Part shown: piece after piece, positions 35,042 through 48,000 of the stretch
How positions within the stretch are numbered: the first letter of the stretch is position 1
How the letters are laid out: the number at the start of each line of letters is the position of its first letter
NCBI GenBank assembly: GCA_033065855.1
Contig: JAVXUO010002717.1
Span: 558,001 to 622,000, forward strand
Reading direction: 5' to 3'
DNA: 64,000 nt
From: Escallonia rubra
Taxonomy: Eukaryota > Streptophyta > Magnoliopsida > Escalloniales > Escalloniaceae
The notes under the pieces: model-generated
Told to the model about the DNA's origin: nothing
What the model saw: only the letters and a program-made list of their open reading frames with translations
Database searches by the model: none
Translations under genes and position numbers: made by a program

Positions 35042-36209
35042 CGCACAAAAGGGGGACCACAAAATCAACCAGTGTATACATAACAAGTTTGACTCCTTCA
35101 AAAAACCCCAATCAATTAGATGCAGAACACATTTGAAAACTTAAACCCAGAACCCTAAGCTTGACAATTTGATCCCTCGACCAAAAATCTTCATATAACC
35201 AAACCGGTTAGAAGAACGTTTTGAAGGATCTGCAAGAACTCTCGATCTAGCTATATCTATATGCCTCAAGATCTAAATATTTATGCCATAGGCTACACGT
35301 TTTGTTTTACTTCTCTCATTATTATACTCTCTCTCTCTGTTTGTGTGCCAAAAAGATAAAATTGAAAAACTCTAGTTGCTTTTGACTCACAAAGCTTATG
35401 AGTTGTGGAAATTTTCAAGAAAATGAATAAAAGCCCTAGCTTCGGGAAGTTTCAAGAAAGTGAAAATTGAATAACAAAATAAAAAAGAAAGAAGAGTTTC
35501 ACTTTTACAACACAAACACGGATGAACAATAGATGGAAGAGGAAAAAGGGTGATCTTGTTGAACTGACCTGCTGTATCCTGAGGGGGTAAAAAACCACCT
35601 TAGCCTAATTGTGCCTTTGTCACACGTTCACTTTTAGGAGTTATAATTGACACTTGACAGCAAAAGCAGATGCTTTCCAAACAGTCTCCAGCACCACCAC
35701 CAACAAACAGAACCACCATCCACTACTCAATTTTCAACCCGCACAACCCCAAAACAACCCCTAATGCACAAAGAAACACCCACTTGCCATTGAAATACCA
35801 AACAACTCTGTCATGGATACCAAACCCATCAATAAACTAAGCAAAACCAAAGATTCCAGAAACCAAAAATTCAAGAAACGGTACAGAACCATACAAGAAG
35901 ATGATGACCTGTGACTTGCTGAAGTCTTGAAGAAGAGGAAGAAAGAGATTGCATACGCACTCTAATGGGTCTTGTCAAGTAAGGTTAGAATATAGACGTA
36001 TAGTATTAGTATATGACAACGAGGAGAGGCTAAACCCCTTCAAGGAAAGGAAGGTAGCAGAAACAAAATGACAAGTGGGTGTTTCAGAAGGGAGGAGAGG
36101 GGGGAGATTGGAAGGGAGGGGCCCACAAAGCAATGCAAGTGAAGAGAACCTGGACTTATTTGCCTTTCAGAAGCGAGCACCCACACTTAAAAGGTTTTCT
36201 TTTTCTTAT
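35042..36209. other. EIN4 upstream region
   Basis: AT-rich with CT repeats near 35325-35340. It should hold the leader and promoter of EIN4, and receptors of this group usually have an intron in the 5' UTR. Exon borders and a TATA box could not be assigned safely. The distal part (36000-36200) ends at the target site of a MULE-type element. Confidence 0.4.
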
Positions 36210-36974
36210 GGGAAAATTGCGTAAAATACCCCTATGATTTGGGTCAGTTGCAAAAAGTCCCCTCTTGTTATAAAAATTGCAAAAAAGCACCTAAGGTTGC
36301 AAAAGTCGTGCAATCGTAAAAAAAATCGTTAAAACTAGCGACATGTGATATTCACGCTCCTGAAGAGCGCGTTTGGTAGAAATTAACTTAACAAATGACC
36401 AAAATGCCCTTTCTATCTTCTTCTTCCCCAAATCCTAAGCCCTAAATCGCCGCAGCCCCCTCAAGCCCAAAACCTAGCCACCATTTTCCGGCGATAAAGT
36501 AAGAACATCAGGCAGTGAAGGAACACAATTTTCATGCATATGGGTTCTACCAAACTTAATCGAACCCTAATCAAACTGATTCAAACCGTAATCGCACAAA
36601 TTCAGATTTAGGGTTTGATTTGAATTTGTGCAATTCGAGTAATGAATCAAATCAATATCTTGCGCCGCTGCGAACCCCATCGATCCATGCTTGCGCCGCC
36701 GCGAACCCGCCGTCGATCCAAGGTAGCTGGCCTTCGTGCATGTCCAGATCCAAGGATTTAATGGAGAAGAAGAGAATCAAAGGAAAAGAGAAATGGAAAG
36801 GGCGTGCCCTTTTCATTTATATAGAAGGGCAATTTCGACATTTTTACTATTCTGTTACGGAAATTTTACGGTGCAACACCTTTGTAATCACAGGTGTTTT
36901 TATGCAATTTTTGTAACAAGAGGGGGCTTTTTGCAACTGACCCAAACCACAAGGGTATTTTACGCAATTTTCCC
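36210..36974. mobile_element. 765-bp non-autonomous MULE-type element with possible captured gene DNA
   Basis: It is flanked by a perfect 9-bp duplication, TTTTCTTAT (36201-36209 and 36975-36983). The terminal inverted repeats are about 100 bp and start GGGAAAATTGCGTAAAATAC at both ends. The interior (about 36400-36830) is richer in GC and codon-like, with CCCTAAATCGCCGCAGCC and GCCGCCGCGAACCC blocks and a 98-codon open frame (36620-36916). It is unlike the AT-rich TIRs, as in Pack-MULEs that carry gene fragments. The source gene is not recognised. Confidence 0.88.
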
Positions 36975-36983
36975 TTTTCTTAT

Positions 36984-38213
36984 TTGCCTTTTGTCTTCTA
37001 TGGACTATGAATTGGGGTACGGGGATTGGAGTCAAAGCCTCTATTATTTTTCTTACTTGTCAGAGTTAAAAAGGTGATACGTTAGGTGAGGGTATTTTAT
37101 AGCGAACGACTGTTTTTTTTTTTTATATATATATAATTATAAAGAAAAGACATAATCACCCTTGACCCTTTTTTTCTCCCCTTTCTCCCCCCCCCCCCTC
37201 TCTCTCTCTCCACCCTTGATCTACTCCCTTCAACTCCAACCACCAACCACAACCACGACACCACCATAACATCCCAAACTCCGCCAACCACAATTACCGC
37301 GTCACCCTAACACCACAAACAACAACGACTGCACCACCCCAATACCACCAACCAAATCCACCAAAAACCCATCAAAGATAGATTTAGCCTCGCACACGCA
37401 CACGCATTCACACGTATGGGTAAATTGGTTGAAGTCCCAAAATCACACACTCACACGCACGCACGCACGCACCAACACATATGTATTCTATGTATAGTGT
37501 GTCACGATCGTGATTCGCAACTATGAGGAGTGCATCACGATGGTGATTGTGATGATTGGCAAAGAGGGAGGGGTGGTCACGGTTGTGGGTTGCCCATTTT
37601 TTCTCTCGATTTGCAGAATTAAAGCAAAAGATATTCAACTCACTAACCTGACAGCAATAACCTATTCATTTTCATCACCGATTATCCTCTATTTCAGTAG
37701 TGACTTTGCAGATGTCGTACAGCGGGCTCAATGGTGCTTGGTGGGCAATAACAGTAGTGGTGGTTGGGGAGTTTGCAGTGGTGGTGGTGATGATGGGTTG
37801 GCAGTGATGGTGATGATGGTTGTTTATCGGTGAAGCTAGAGGGGAGAGGAGAAAGTGGTGGTGGTGGTGAGTTTTATAGGGAAAGTGATGGTGGGTTTGA
37901 GAAGGAATGGTGCACCGAAGGGCGGGGAGGAGGGGATCATCCTTTGTCTAGTGGTGACTTTTCATACAGTGGTGGGTTGGCAATTACGGCGGTGGGTGCA
38001 GAGATCAAAAAAGGTTTGTAGTGGTAGTGGTGAAGGGGCATGTGCGGGTTTAATGCCAAGTGATGGTTTTGGGGCGGTGGGTCAAATCTTGGGATGTGAT
38101 TAGTGGTGGTGGTTGTTAGCAGCCGTGGATGGGTTATGGTTTGGTGGGTAGTCATCGTTGGGCTGGTAGTAGAGGTCATATGGAGGTGTGGTGGTCGTTT
38201 TGACACGCAAGGG
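36984..38213. other. intergenic, strand-asymmetric simple sequence
   Basis: A C-rich CCA/CTC tract (about 37160-37390) is followed by (CACA/CGCA)n near 37390-37475 and a long G-rich GGTGGTGG tract (37735-38190). Open frames in the G-rich part are artefacts of composition. No gene is seen. Confidence 0.5.
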
Positions 38214-39440
38214 TCAAGATATGGCTAATTTCACATTAATAAACTCTTATGTCCACATCTCTAACTTTGGACACAAAACCATCAAGGGAAAAATTGTCAG
38301 CCCAGGTCTGATTTTTTTTCTCCTCTCTTTTTTTATTTCTCACTTTTTCTCCTTCTTCATCTTCAGTAGCCACTTACCTCCCCTGTGCCACACCCCAAGC
38401 CCTACTCACCACCACGCAGAGAAGACGTTGTAGCCACATAGTGCCCCCACCAAACCTAATATCGCCCCCTATCAGGACACCACGACACACACACACACAC
38501 ATAATCACATCTACCACCCTTCCTCCACACAAGTGCTGACAAAGCAAATGGCATCATCATCAGTTCCATCTTCATAATCTGTAGTAGCTTCATGGGTGGG
38601 GCTTAAGTCAGACGTACCGTCGGCACCGCCTCTATGGAGACGCATATATCGCTGCCCCCAGATGACATACTCGGTAATGTGGATTGCATGGACATGATGG
38701 AGAATTCCGAGTACATGGATCTGATTAATAACAATGATATCTAAAATCCATCTTTAATTTTCCAAATAGAAAGCGAACGCTCGCAATTGAATCGAAAAGA
38801 TTCCCAAAAGCGTATGCACTAGAAGAAGGCTCGGTCTTAGATTAGGCGCATCAAGGGGTTCAGGAGAAGAGGCCATTTTAAGATGACTTGGGTGTAAGGG
38901 TGGAGGGTGTAAAGGAGGGGGGGATTGTGGGTGTATGGGTGTGTGTGTTTCTTTGTTTGTGCGTGGGTGGGTGGAGGGTTGTGTGGCAGTGAAAGGGTGG
39001 TAATATGAGGCTAGGTGGGGGTGGGGGATTGGCAATAGGGTGGGGGGGGGGAGGGGACGAACGGGTAGGCATGTGTTCTATGTGAGCCTGTGTGAAAGAG
39101 GACGGCGAGGGGGGGAGCAAATGGTGCAATAGGGAAGGGAGGCCAACGGGTGGGTGTGTCATTATGTGTGTTTTGTGTGTGTTCTATGTGTGTCGCAGTG
39201 GGCGGATAAGGGGCAGTGTTGGGTTTTGTTGTGGGCGATGTGTGGCGGCGATGGTGGGTGGGACTTGGGGTATGGTGGTGGGGGAGGTAGGCGGCTGAAG
39301 AAGAAGAAGAAGTGAGAAATAGAAAAAGAGAGGGGAAAATCAAACCTGGAGTGACAATTTTTCCCCTGAAGGTTTGGTCCCCAAAATAGGGATTTAGTGA
39401 AAGTACGTAGTAATGTGAAATTAGCCACATCCATAACCTC
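38214..39440. repeat. 1.2-kb inverted repeat with arms of about 220 bp
   Basis: The left arm (about 38214-38440) starts ATGGCTAATTTCACATTA. The reverse complement of the right arm (about 39230-39440) starts GTGGCTAATTTCACATTA. Both continue in the same order through GGGAAAAATTGTCA, CAGGTYTGATTTT, a T/C-rich tract and CCACACCCCAAG-like sequence. Identity is roughly 75-80% by eye. The loop has CA and GT repeats and C/G-rich strands. It looks like an old foldback transposon, but no clear target duplication was found. Confidence 0.7.
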
Positions 39441-40008
39441 ATGCAAAATTGAAAAGATGGGTCCTTAAATGAGTTTGTTTTGTACTTCAAGGGTACCTAG
39501 GTCTATTTGACCCTTATTAAAATAAGTATTGGTCATGTGTGCAAAAAACGTTAGTTAGTGTCACGGAACCCTGACGTATGGGAATCTGTCGCTGGCCTCG
39601 AATGATGCCTATCCTCAGAGCATATACACACTAAAACAAAACAGGTTGAATACATAATCCTTGGCCGGATTCCGGCCGCCGCCCCACGCGCTCCATCGCA
39701 CAGTGGGGCAGGCCATGGTGGCTTTCTGTGGAAGTTTTGTTTAGAGAGAAGTGAGAGAGATATGTTTAGAGAGAGAGAGTTTTCGAAAAAAATATTATGA
39801 AGCTCTTTAATAAAAATCCGAGCATGAACACTTGAAGTGTTCACGATTTTTCTCTTGAACATATTATTTACTACATTATTAATAATTTTATGCCACCCCC
39901 CCCCTCCCCAAAAAAAAAAAAAAAAAAAACCAATGCATACACACCATCCTTCTCCTCTTACATATGTATCTTTATCTCTTGTAAAACTCATGGACACGCG
40001 CGCATGTA

Positions 40009-40051
<43 letters not shown>

Positions 40052-41949
40052 GTGTGCGCGCGTCGTACACCATGTCAGAACAATGAGGTGCATATCTAGC
40101 ATCGGGTGACTTCAAGTCCGAGATCTTTGTCGACATCCAATAAATTTGGTCGACAACAGGATCTCAATTCGTCGATAGTTTTGAGTACGGTGGTGTGTAT
40201 CTTGTAATTACCTTTGGTATTTTACGATTCTAAGTCTTTGAACGAGTTCATAAGCTTGAAATTGGTTCACGAACGAGCCGAGCCAAGCTAAGCCTGAGTT
40301 TTGTGGTAACAAAATGAGTTGAGTTCAGACATGAACATTTGGCTCGTAACAAACACGAGCCAAGTTCGAACAAACCTGGAAATCAGGACACCGAACTCAA
40401 AATACAAGCTTGTTCAATCTTGAACTCGGTCCGTATACAGCCATAATACATACATACCAGAAGAGATGTAAATCCCCTTAAACTTGATTAGAACAGCGCA
40501 ATGTTGATCACTTGTGGGTGTTATGTCAAATCTTTGATTCTTGTTCTTTTCTTTCTTTCTCTTCGTTTTTTTCTGGCACGATAAACAAGAAAGAGGAATA
40601 TCTAAGGAAACCAAGTTAAAGAAGAATAATACCCAGAGAAACCAATAACCTTGGCATCTGTGTCCAAATATCAGGCCACAAAGTGGTTGGAGGAGGGATT
40701 GTATGGCTGCAAAAAAAAAATGAAGTAATAAAGTGATACTTAAAAAAAGAAACGAACAGCGGATAATAAGCCCCTATATTTAAACGGGAGCAGTTGGTAG
40801 TAGTCACTAGACGCTTTTCACTATAGAATGCTTTTATTTGAGCATCTCACCTGCAGTTTCTAGTATTCAATTCCAAACTCAGTTTCTGCTTTTGCCCATG
40901 TTCCATTTTGAAAAGTAGAAGCAACTAAAATGGTCCTATCGGACAACTATCTCTCCGTCCAGCTATCAGACACGATAGATATCCCCGTTACCACCGCCCC
41001 GATTATGTATGACTTTTGCTACTTATTATCAAATTCCCACCAATTTAGCTTTGACAAAGCCTCCGCTCAAGGAATCTAGATCATTAGCTGCTTTTATCTG
41101 CCATGCATGTATCGATGTCTTCCAGGACTGGGTGCATGACTTTTTACCGCAACAAGATCTTTTATTCATCTGCTTTGTGCGCATGTTTGTATTTTGGTTT
41201 GTCTTTACTCTTGTAATTTAGACTCGGTGGAGTCTAGTGTGTAAACTATTATGTCTTCTGTAATCAGGTGAAAAACTTTTATGATTATCTATGTTATTCT
41301 GCCTTTCTATCAACAACAACAACAAAAAAATGGCCCTATAGATCTTAACCTGTCAGCAATACAGTTCACAGCTTAGGCAACTTGCACATCAGCCAAATTC
41401 TTTCTCCGGTCAAATGAAATCAATAATAAAGAAGTTGGGGAAAGAGATACTCATCAGGCTAATGAATAATGAAACCTGTAGAAGTGAAGTCATCTCCAAG
41501 TGGTGCAACTTGAAATAGGAAATTCTGAGTACAAGACAGACATGCTTATAAGCCGAGCCAACTCACCCACTTCGGAGTTCGCCAACTGTTTCATATTGGA
41601 AGTCGCGCGGTGTATCTCTTGCTGTTTATATATCATCACAAGATGTCCCCTAACGTGAAGATTCAGAATAACAACCATCTCTTTGCGCAAACAGGAGTAA
41701 GCCAACTTTCATGCATTAACATGGCAGTTGCAGGGATATAGCAGGGACACCGCATCAGATCACAAAATTAACACAAGCAGTAATTGTAGTTATATAGTGC
41801 ATAATTAAACAGTATACGCTGGCAACAAGGTAGGAGTGCTGGTGAACTGTACAGAGGACTGTAGTACACACAAAATGGCGCAAAGGGTTGTACATATATG
41901 TTGATTAGCAGAAGAAACAGCGATAAACAGTAATGTCAGAGCCTGGGAA
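39441..41949. other. intergenic region downstream of the AHL gene
   Basis: Contains a poly-A tract (39908-39929), a (CT)n(CA)n microsatellite at about 40009-40052, a block rich in GAACGAGCCGAGCCAAGC-type repeat words (40240-40430), and a (CAA)n tail near 41310-41326 that could end a LINE copy. The AHL 3' UTR lies just below 41950. No gene is supported. Confidence 0.45.
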
Positions 41950-44900
41950 CTAATCTCTATCTCCAATCTGGTCATAGTCCCCATTTTCTGGAGATTCGTG
42001 TGCACCAGGACCTATTCTTCCTGCAAAACATTTAATTATGATTCATTCTAGTCTGTTCTCTCTCACCACTCTCACACCCTGCGAAAATAGAAAATGAAAA
42101 CACACACTACCACCAAAAGAAAAGAAAAACATGGAAAAAGTGTATCCTGATCATTGACAGTATACCTGTAAATTCATAACCCGCTGTGCTACTCCTCCAA
42201 TCGGTCGACCGTGATGGTGTCACCTGCATACCGCGAGGTTGAATCATAAACTGACTTCCACCGATAGCAGAAGAATCAACTGTAGACACGAAGCCTGCAC
42301 TTGAAAAAGTTCCCCCACCAACTGGTGATGGCAGTCTGCTGGCAGAAGCATAACCTTTTACGCCAGCACTAGTATCTTTCTTGGTGTCAATCAGAAACGT
42401 ACCAACAATCACCTGTAGAAACAATCAACTGGGTATGCCATTGAAATAGAAGGGGAACTGATCATCAAATGTTAAGCAACAAACAAACTCATCTATAATC
42501 AGCACAAAGGAATCTTCCCTACTGACATGGGTAGCATCTATTTGGGGCTCTCAATAGCCATGCACCATAAGAAAGAGAATGGTTTAGTTAGCTAATGATG
42601 ATACTTGTACCAAGAACGACATAATTAACTGGGTCGGCAACATAAATAGAAGGGGAACTGATCATCTAATGTTAAGAAACAAACAAACTCATGTACAATC
42701 AGCACAAAAGAATCTTTCCTACTGACATGGGTAGCATCCATTTCGGGCTCTCAATCATTGCCATGCACCAAAAGAAAGAGAATGGTGTAGTTAAGTCACG
42801 CGTCTCATACTGGCACCCCCCAGTCATAGCTATCTTCCAACCGACTGCTCAAGTTTGACAAATCACTTTTACATTTATAGCAGAGCAATATGACAAGAGA
42901 GTTTATAGTTTTAATACTTCTTTCTAAAAGAGTATATTAGGTCTAGCCTTACAACTTTTTTATCACCTATGTAGCCTTTTTTTATATATCTATCCCTCAA
43001 TTCCAAAACTAAATGAAACCTGCAATACCCAGTAACTTTTCTATGTCGACTATTCTACTGAAAGAAAATTAGCAGTAGAAGATGAAAATCACCCTCCCAA
43101 GCACAGCATAAAAACATAAGTGCTACCTGAACTGGGCCTGCAGCTGTCAGGGGACCACCAACTCCACCTCCAATGATTTGGCCATCGGTACTAGACAGAC
43201 AAACACCAAGCCCGCCGGTTCTCCCTCCAAGCTCGGTACGTACATAAGATCCAGACAGCGAAAGGATGTCGAAGCGTCCCTGGTGCCAGAGTAGCCAATA
43301 AGTTCCATAATGTTAAGATGCATTGCCATATCAAGGTCAATGAAACAATCTTCTAATAGTCTACAATTCCAATAAGATGTCGTATAGTCCTGTTTTGACA
43401 CAAACATTTTAAATACTTACATGAAATTTGATGGTATTTGCAATTTGCGTAGTAAATGAGCTTCTAAGGATTTAAATACAAAACAACTAAAAATCAATGC
43501 AAACTGACGTCATGCTGATTCGGTTAAGTATCTCACGCATGTTTTATCGAACAACAGAAATGGATCCGAATTCATGTGATAATTGCCTTAGAATTCTACA
43601 AATTATGTCAGATGTATCAAAAGAGTATACTAATCTAAAAAGCATAGAATTACGGAACAAACTCTTCATTCCTTCTTTAACTTACTTGCAAGCCCTGAAT
43701 GATAGAAATCATAACCAAGGACCTTGCCCTTTTTTCTCCTAATAGGTTTCAAGCTTGGGTTTCACTAGAGTTTTATTTTTGCAGTATCTTATGTAAAACC
43801 AATGCTTAACCAGAAAGAAAAGAGCCAGAAGAAAGAAGAGGTATCAACTGGAAATGTCGAAGAATGAAAGGAGAAGGGATTTCTAGAAGAGAAGTCAATA
43901 ATATGTTAAAACTTCAGATTTTAGATCGAAATGCTAATCCGAGAGTAAGAAAATGCCATACTTGCCCTAGAAACGGCTTCGTTAACTATGGATCAGGCAA
44001 TGGCAAAGGAAATCCTTTGATCTGTCCAGAGAAAAAGGCAAATCTGAATGTTTCATCTCAGTCTAATAGGGGGCCTTTTGCCTGAGGAGCTAGGATGGTA
44101 ATGCAGGTGCTTGGTGAAGCTCCCACTTCTAATACGTTCCTGCTATGTAGTCAGCGGGATGCGGTACGAAGAATCTCATTTGTCAGTCATCACAATTCAA
44201 GAGGTCATTTTCTTCGAGCAGAGAAAGTTCTTGCTTCATTTGTGTTTCAGAGTTGGGTCGTGATGCGGTTTGGCGGAGAGTTACATAAAATTTGGATATT
44301 TCATCCCACAAGAGTAGCAGATCTGGATGTCAGATGCAGTCCTTCCCTCAAGTTGCCTCCGTTTCTTCTCAGAGTTTGAGCCCTCTTCGATGTCAGACTG
44401 ATTCTGCAACGTCAGATTTTTCTGTTGATAAGCTCCTGCGTGTCTGGGGTTCAGTTTTTGGAAAAACGGCAAGTGATCATTCTGAGAACTGGGACTGGTC
44501 AAGGCCTTTGGATTCTATCCACCAACGGGTGAATCTTAAATGGAAGACTTTTGGTGGTGTGAAGGTTTCTTAGCTTCCAGAAGATTTTTATCTCCTCCAA
44601 TATCCTCCAAGCAGTGGTGAAAGTTGGTCAGAAGTTCGACAGTGTCAACATCCTCCTTGTTTGGTGGCACCCCTGATCTGGTTGCTTAAAAGAGGGGTTC
44701 GAAACCCCTTAATGGTTGGGTGATAAATTGGACAGAGCTTATTTAGTCTTTTCATATATATATATATGGGAGCTGATCCACTGCTAGCGCTAGCAACTTA
44801 ACCTAAGTTGCTAGCGCGATCTGGCCTTCCACGGGAGAGAATGGACGGCCAGATCGCGCGCCACAACAGCGAATTTTTTCACCGTCCGCTACATAATGTA

Positions 44901-44990
44901 GCGGACGGTGAAAAAATCGTCCGCTACATTATGTAGCGGACGGCCCAACAGCGCTAGCAACTTGCTAGCGCTAGCAGTGGATCACGATCC

Positions 44991-45021
<31 letters not shown>

Positions 45022-48000
45022 TATATCATAAAAGTAGCGCAAGACTGCAAGTAGTTGCTGCATAATAAACTTTCAGCAACATCCCATAGCAGAAGATCCT
45101 TTTTGTAAGCAAACTTATATTGTTGGCAACTTCTTTCCACTACAAGTTGCTTACTTAATTAAGCACTGTCAGCTCCATGCACAAAGAAACGTGAGAACCA
45201 CCTCCCACACGTGCTATACTTCTGAAACTACCTTTACCACTTGGTTGATAATGTTGGTGCAAACAAAGACAAGAAGTTTGACGAAACACTGAATGCTAAG
45301 TGGCAATGATAAATAGGTGGCAAGTTTGACAAAACACTAATTAGAACCATTCTGCTTTTGCTTGACGCTGAACCAGCAATGATAATTAGGTGACACTTAA
45401 AAACATACAGGGAGGTGTCAAGTTGTGGAAACAAATAACAAAGACGAATAAGGCAGAAGAAACTGCTAAAAGGACCATGTGCAGAAAGTAATGTTTTCTC
45501 ATGATTTGTCTTACGATCTATCTTTCATGTAGCAGAATTTCTTCTCCTCCCTAGATGTATTGCTGCTTCCTCCTCTATAGTTATAGCTCATCAGGAAATA
45601 TTTCTAAACTTTACCTCATAAGTGATGTTCCCTCCAGATGTGGCTGGTTGCCGTAAAGATGCATTGGAGATTGCACCAGATGCTGAGAGAATACATAATT
45701 CTCGCTTGCTTTGCTGCATGAATGACATGATTTTTTGTCCGACATCCTATCAAATGCAACAAGTATATGTTTCACTATTTTGGCAAAATAAATTACATAG
45801 CGACCCACATAAAATTTCCAGAACAGATACTATGATTCTATTCAAAAACCTGAGTTTAACAAGCAAAGTCAGGATAAAAATAAAGGACAACTTTGAGCTC
45901 AAATACTATCAGGCCTGGTCTTCAGGCACGCTTGGGCTGAGGCTGGCCTGTATATTTCTGATTAAACACCCACACAGACATACATATGCGTAATTACATG
46001 TCATACAATATTACAGAACATATGCGTGACTGTGACTCATTATTGACTACTGTATTCATACAAAAACCTGGCAAATTTAGACGTGGGTGGATTCCAATTC
46101 GAAGGTCCACGAATGCAAAACCTTAGATTTGAAGGAAGCCAACCAAACTATGCAGCCATTGATCCGGCACACTGACCTACGGATCATTAACCATTCTGGG
46201 CTCCACTACTTGTCTCTATATGCCTTCCTAGTCATAATGTAATTATCAACGATTGACCAACTAATCCATAAGTTCAGCAGTGTTGTAACTAACATTTTAT
46301 CTGATGATGCTGAACTTCAAATCGTGTCAAAACAAATTTTGCCATTCATGGATCAGCTTGAATTCTATATGTCATCCTCTTCAAGAAGGCGGCTTGGGTA
46401 TTCGTATTTCATTCAGAGAATGGTTCTGCAGCATTGTAAGTTACCCTAGTCTTACTTGCAAGCTATGAAGCACGGGTGCTTCAAATGGGGGGAAGTACCG
46501 GGGTCGGGTACGCGTCGGGTGCGGGTTGGGTGCGTGTCGGGTGCGGATCCATTTTTTTCCCTTTTACTTTCTGAATTTCAGGTGAGGATCCAACTCATGG
46601 GTAGAAAAATTTGTACTAACCTATTCGGGTAGATCAAATTGGGAGAGTCTGAGAGAGAGACCAGCGGCGCCTCTTCGCAAACACTCATGACCACCGGCAA
46701 CTTCGGCGACCACCCGCGACACCGACGACCACCCGCGACTACCGACGACCACCCGCGACTACCCTCGACCACCCGCAACCAGCCGCGACCACAAGCGACC
46801 ACCCGCAACTAGCCGCGACCACAAACGACCACCCGCGACCTCCGGTGACCATCCGTGACCTCCGGCGACCACCCGAGAAGACGTCTAGTCACCTCCAGCA
46901 GGATTTCTCCAAAGATAAGTCTCTGTCTTCCTCTCTTCTGTCTTCAAATCTCTCTTTGCTACCTTTTGTGACTTGGATTTGGATTGTCAATTGAAAGTTG
47001 GAACCAATTTTGGTAGAAAGTCCAAACTCTGTTCTCTTGGAACCAATTTATAAACAGTGTTTATTGTTTAAAATGTGTTAAAGGCTTAAAGCAGTGGTTC
47101 AATAGGGTTCAATAGTTAAAACTGTGGGATTTTGAAAGCAATTTGCTTGTTAGATAGTTGGAACATTGATGCTATATTGCCACTTTTATTATGAATATCA
47201 TCTATTTGGTGGTGATTATTATGTATTTGATGGTATTGTACTACTGTTGGATGGTTGAATTAAATTGCAATCCGTTTTTTTATGCACTTTCTTAAGATCC
47301 AAATTGTTTAGAAATTCAATGCTAGTTGTACATAGTAAAAAAAAAGATATAATAAAATATTTGCCGTATCCCAGCCGCACCCGTATCCTAAAATTTTCAA
47401 AAATGCCGTATCTGCACCCGTATCGTATCCGCACCCGTGTCCGTGCTTCATAGCTTGCAAGGCACTTCCTTATGGGTTCAATTTATGCAGAAAAAGTATG
47501 GCCTCACTGTGCAAGCTCTAAAACAGTCTACTCCACCTCATGCTTTGCGTTGCTGGAGACTTGTTCTGGAGCACTTGCCATTTGTTATTAATAACAAAAT
47601 ACGGCTACTACATTCTGGTGATACCTCGTTTTGGTGAATAATCATTGGCTTGACCAGCCTTTGCAGGTGGAGCATATCATTATTTGAACATTAAAGTGAG
47701 ATAAGCTCTTCATTCCAACCCTTTTTTGGATTCTATTTCCAACCTTGTTACGGATGATGTTACAAAATTCTGGATAAGAATCCTTCTTTATTCCAGGGAT
47801 CATGTCGCTTGAAAGCCTTCTCCTGCTGGGGTTTCACTACGTCCAGTGCTCGGCATCATTTCATAACCAGTCTATGACCTTCCAATGGCACAAGCAGATG
47901 TGGAATGAATGGGTACCTACTAAAATAGCAGCAAAAATTTGGAAACTTTGGCACGATGGGGGTGGCGATTGACTCAAATTAGTCAAATATTCAAAGGCTT

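Noticed and set aside
37510-38103. Glycine/valine-rich ORFs at 37510-37833, 37830-38021 and 37855-38103
   Set aside because: Artefact of GGTGGTGG simple sequence; frames overlap and none shows a domain.
41180-41330. Possible 3' end of a LINE with a (CAA)n tail
   Set aside because: Only the tail is suggestive; no target duplication or coding remnant could be found.
44690-44715. tRNA-like B box GGTTCGAAACC
   Set aside because: No A box at the right distance and no cloverleaf can be formed.
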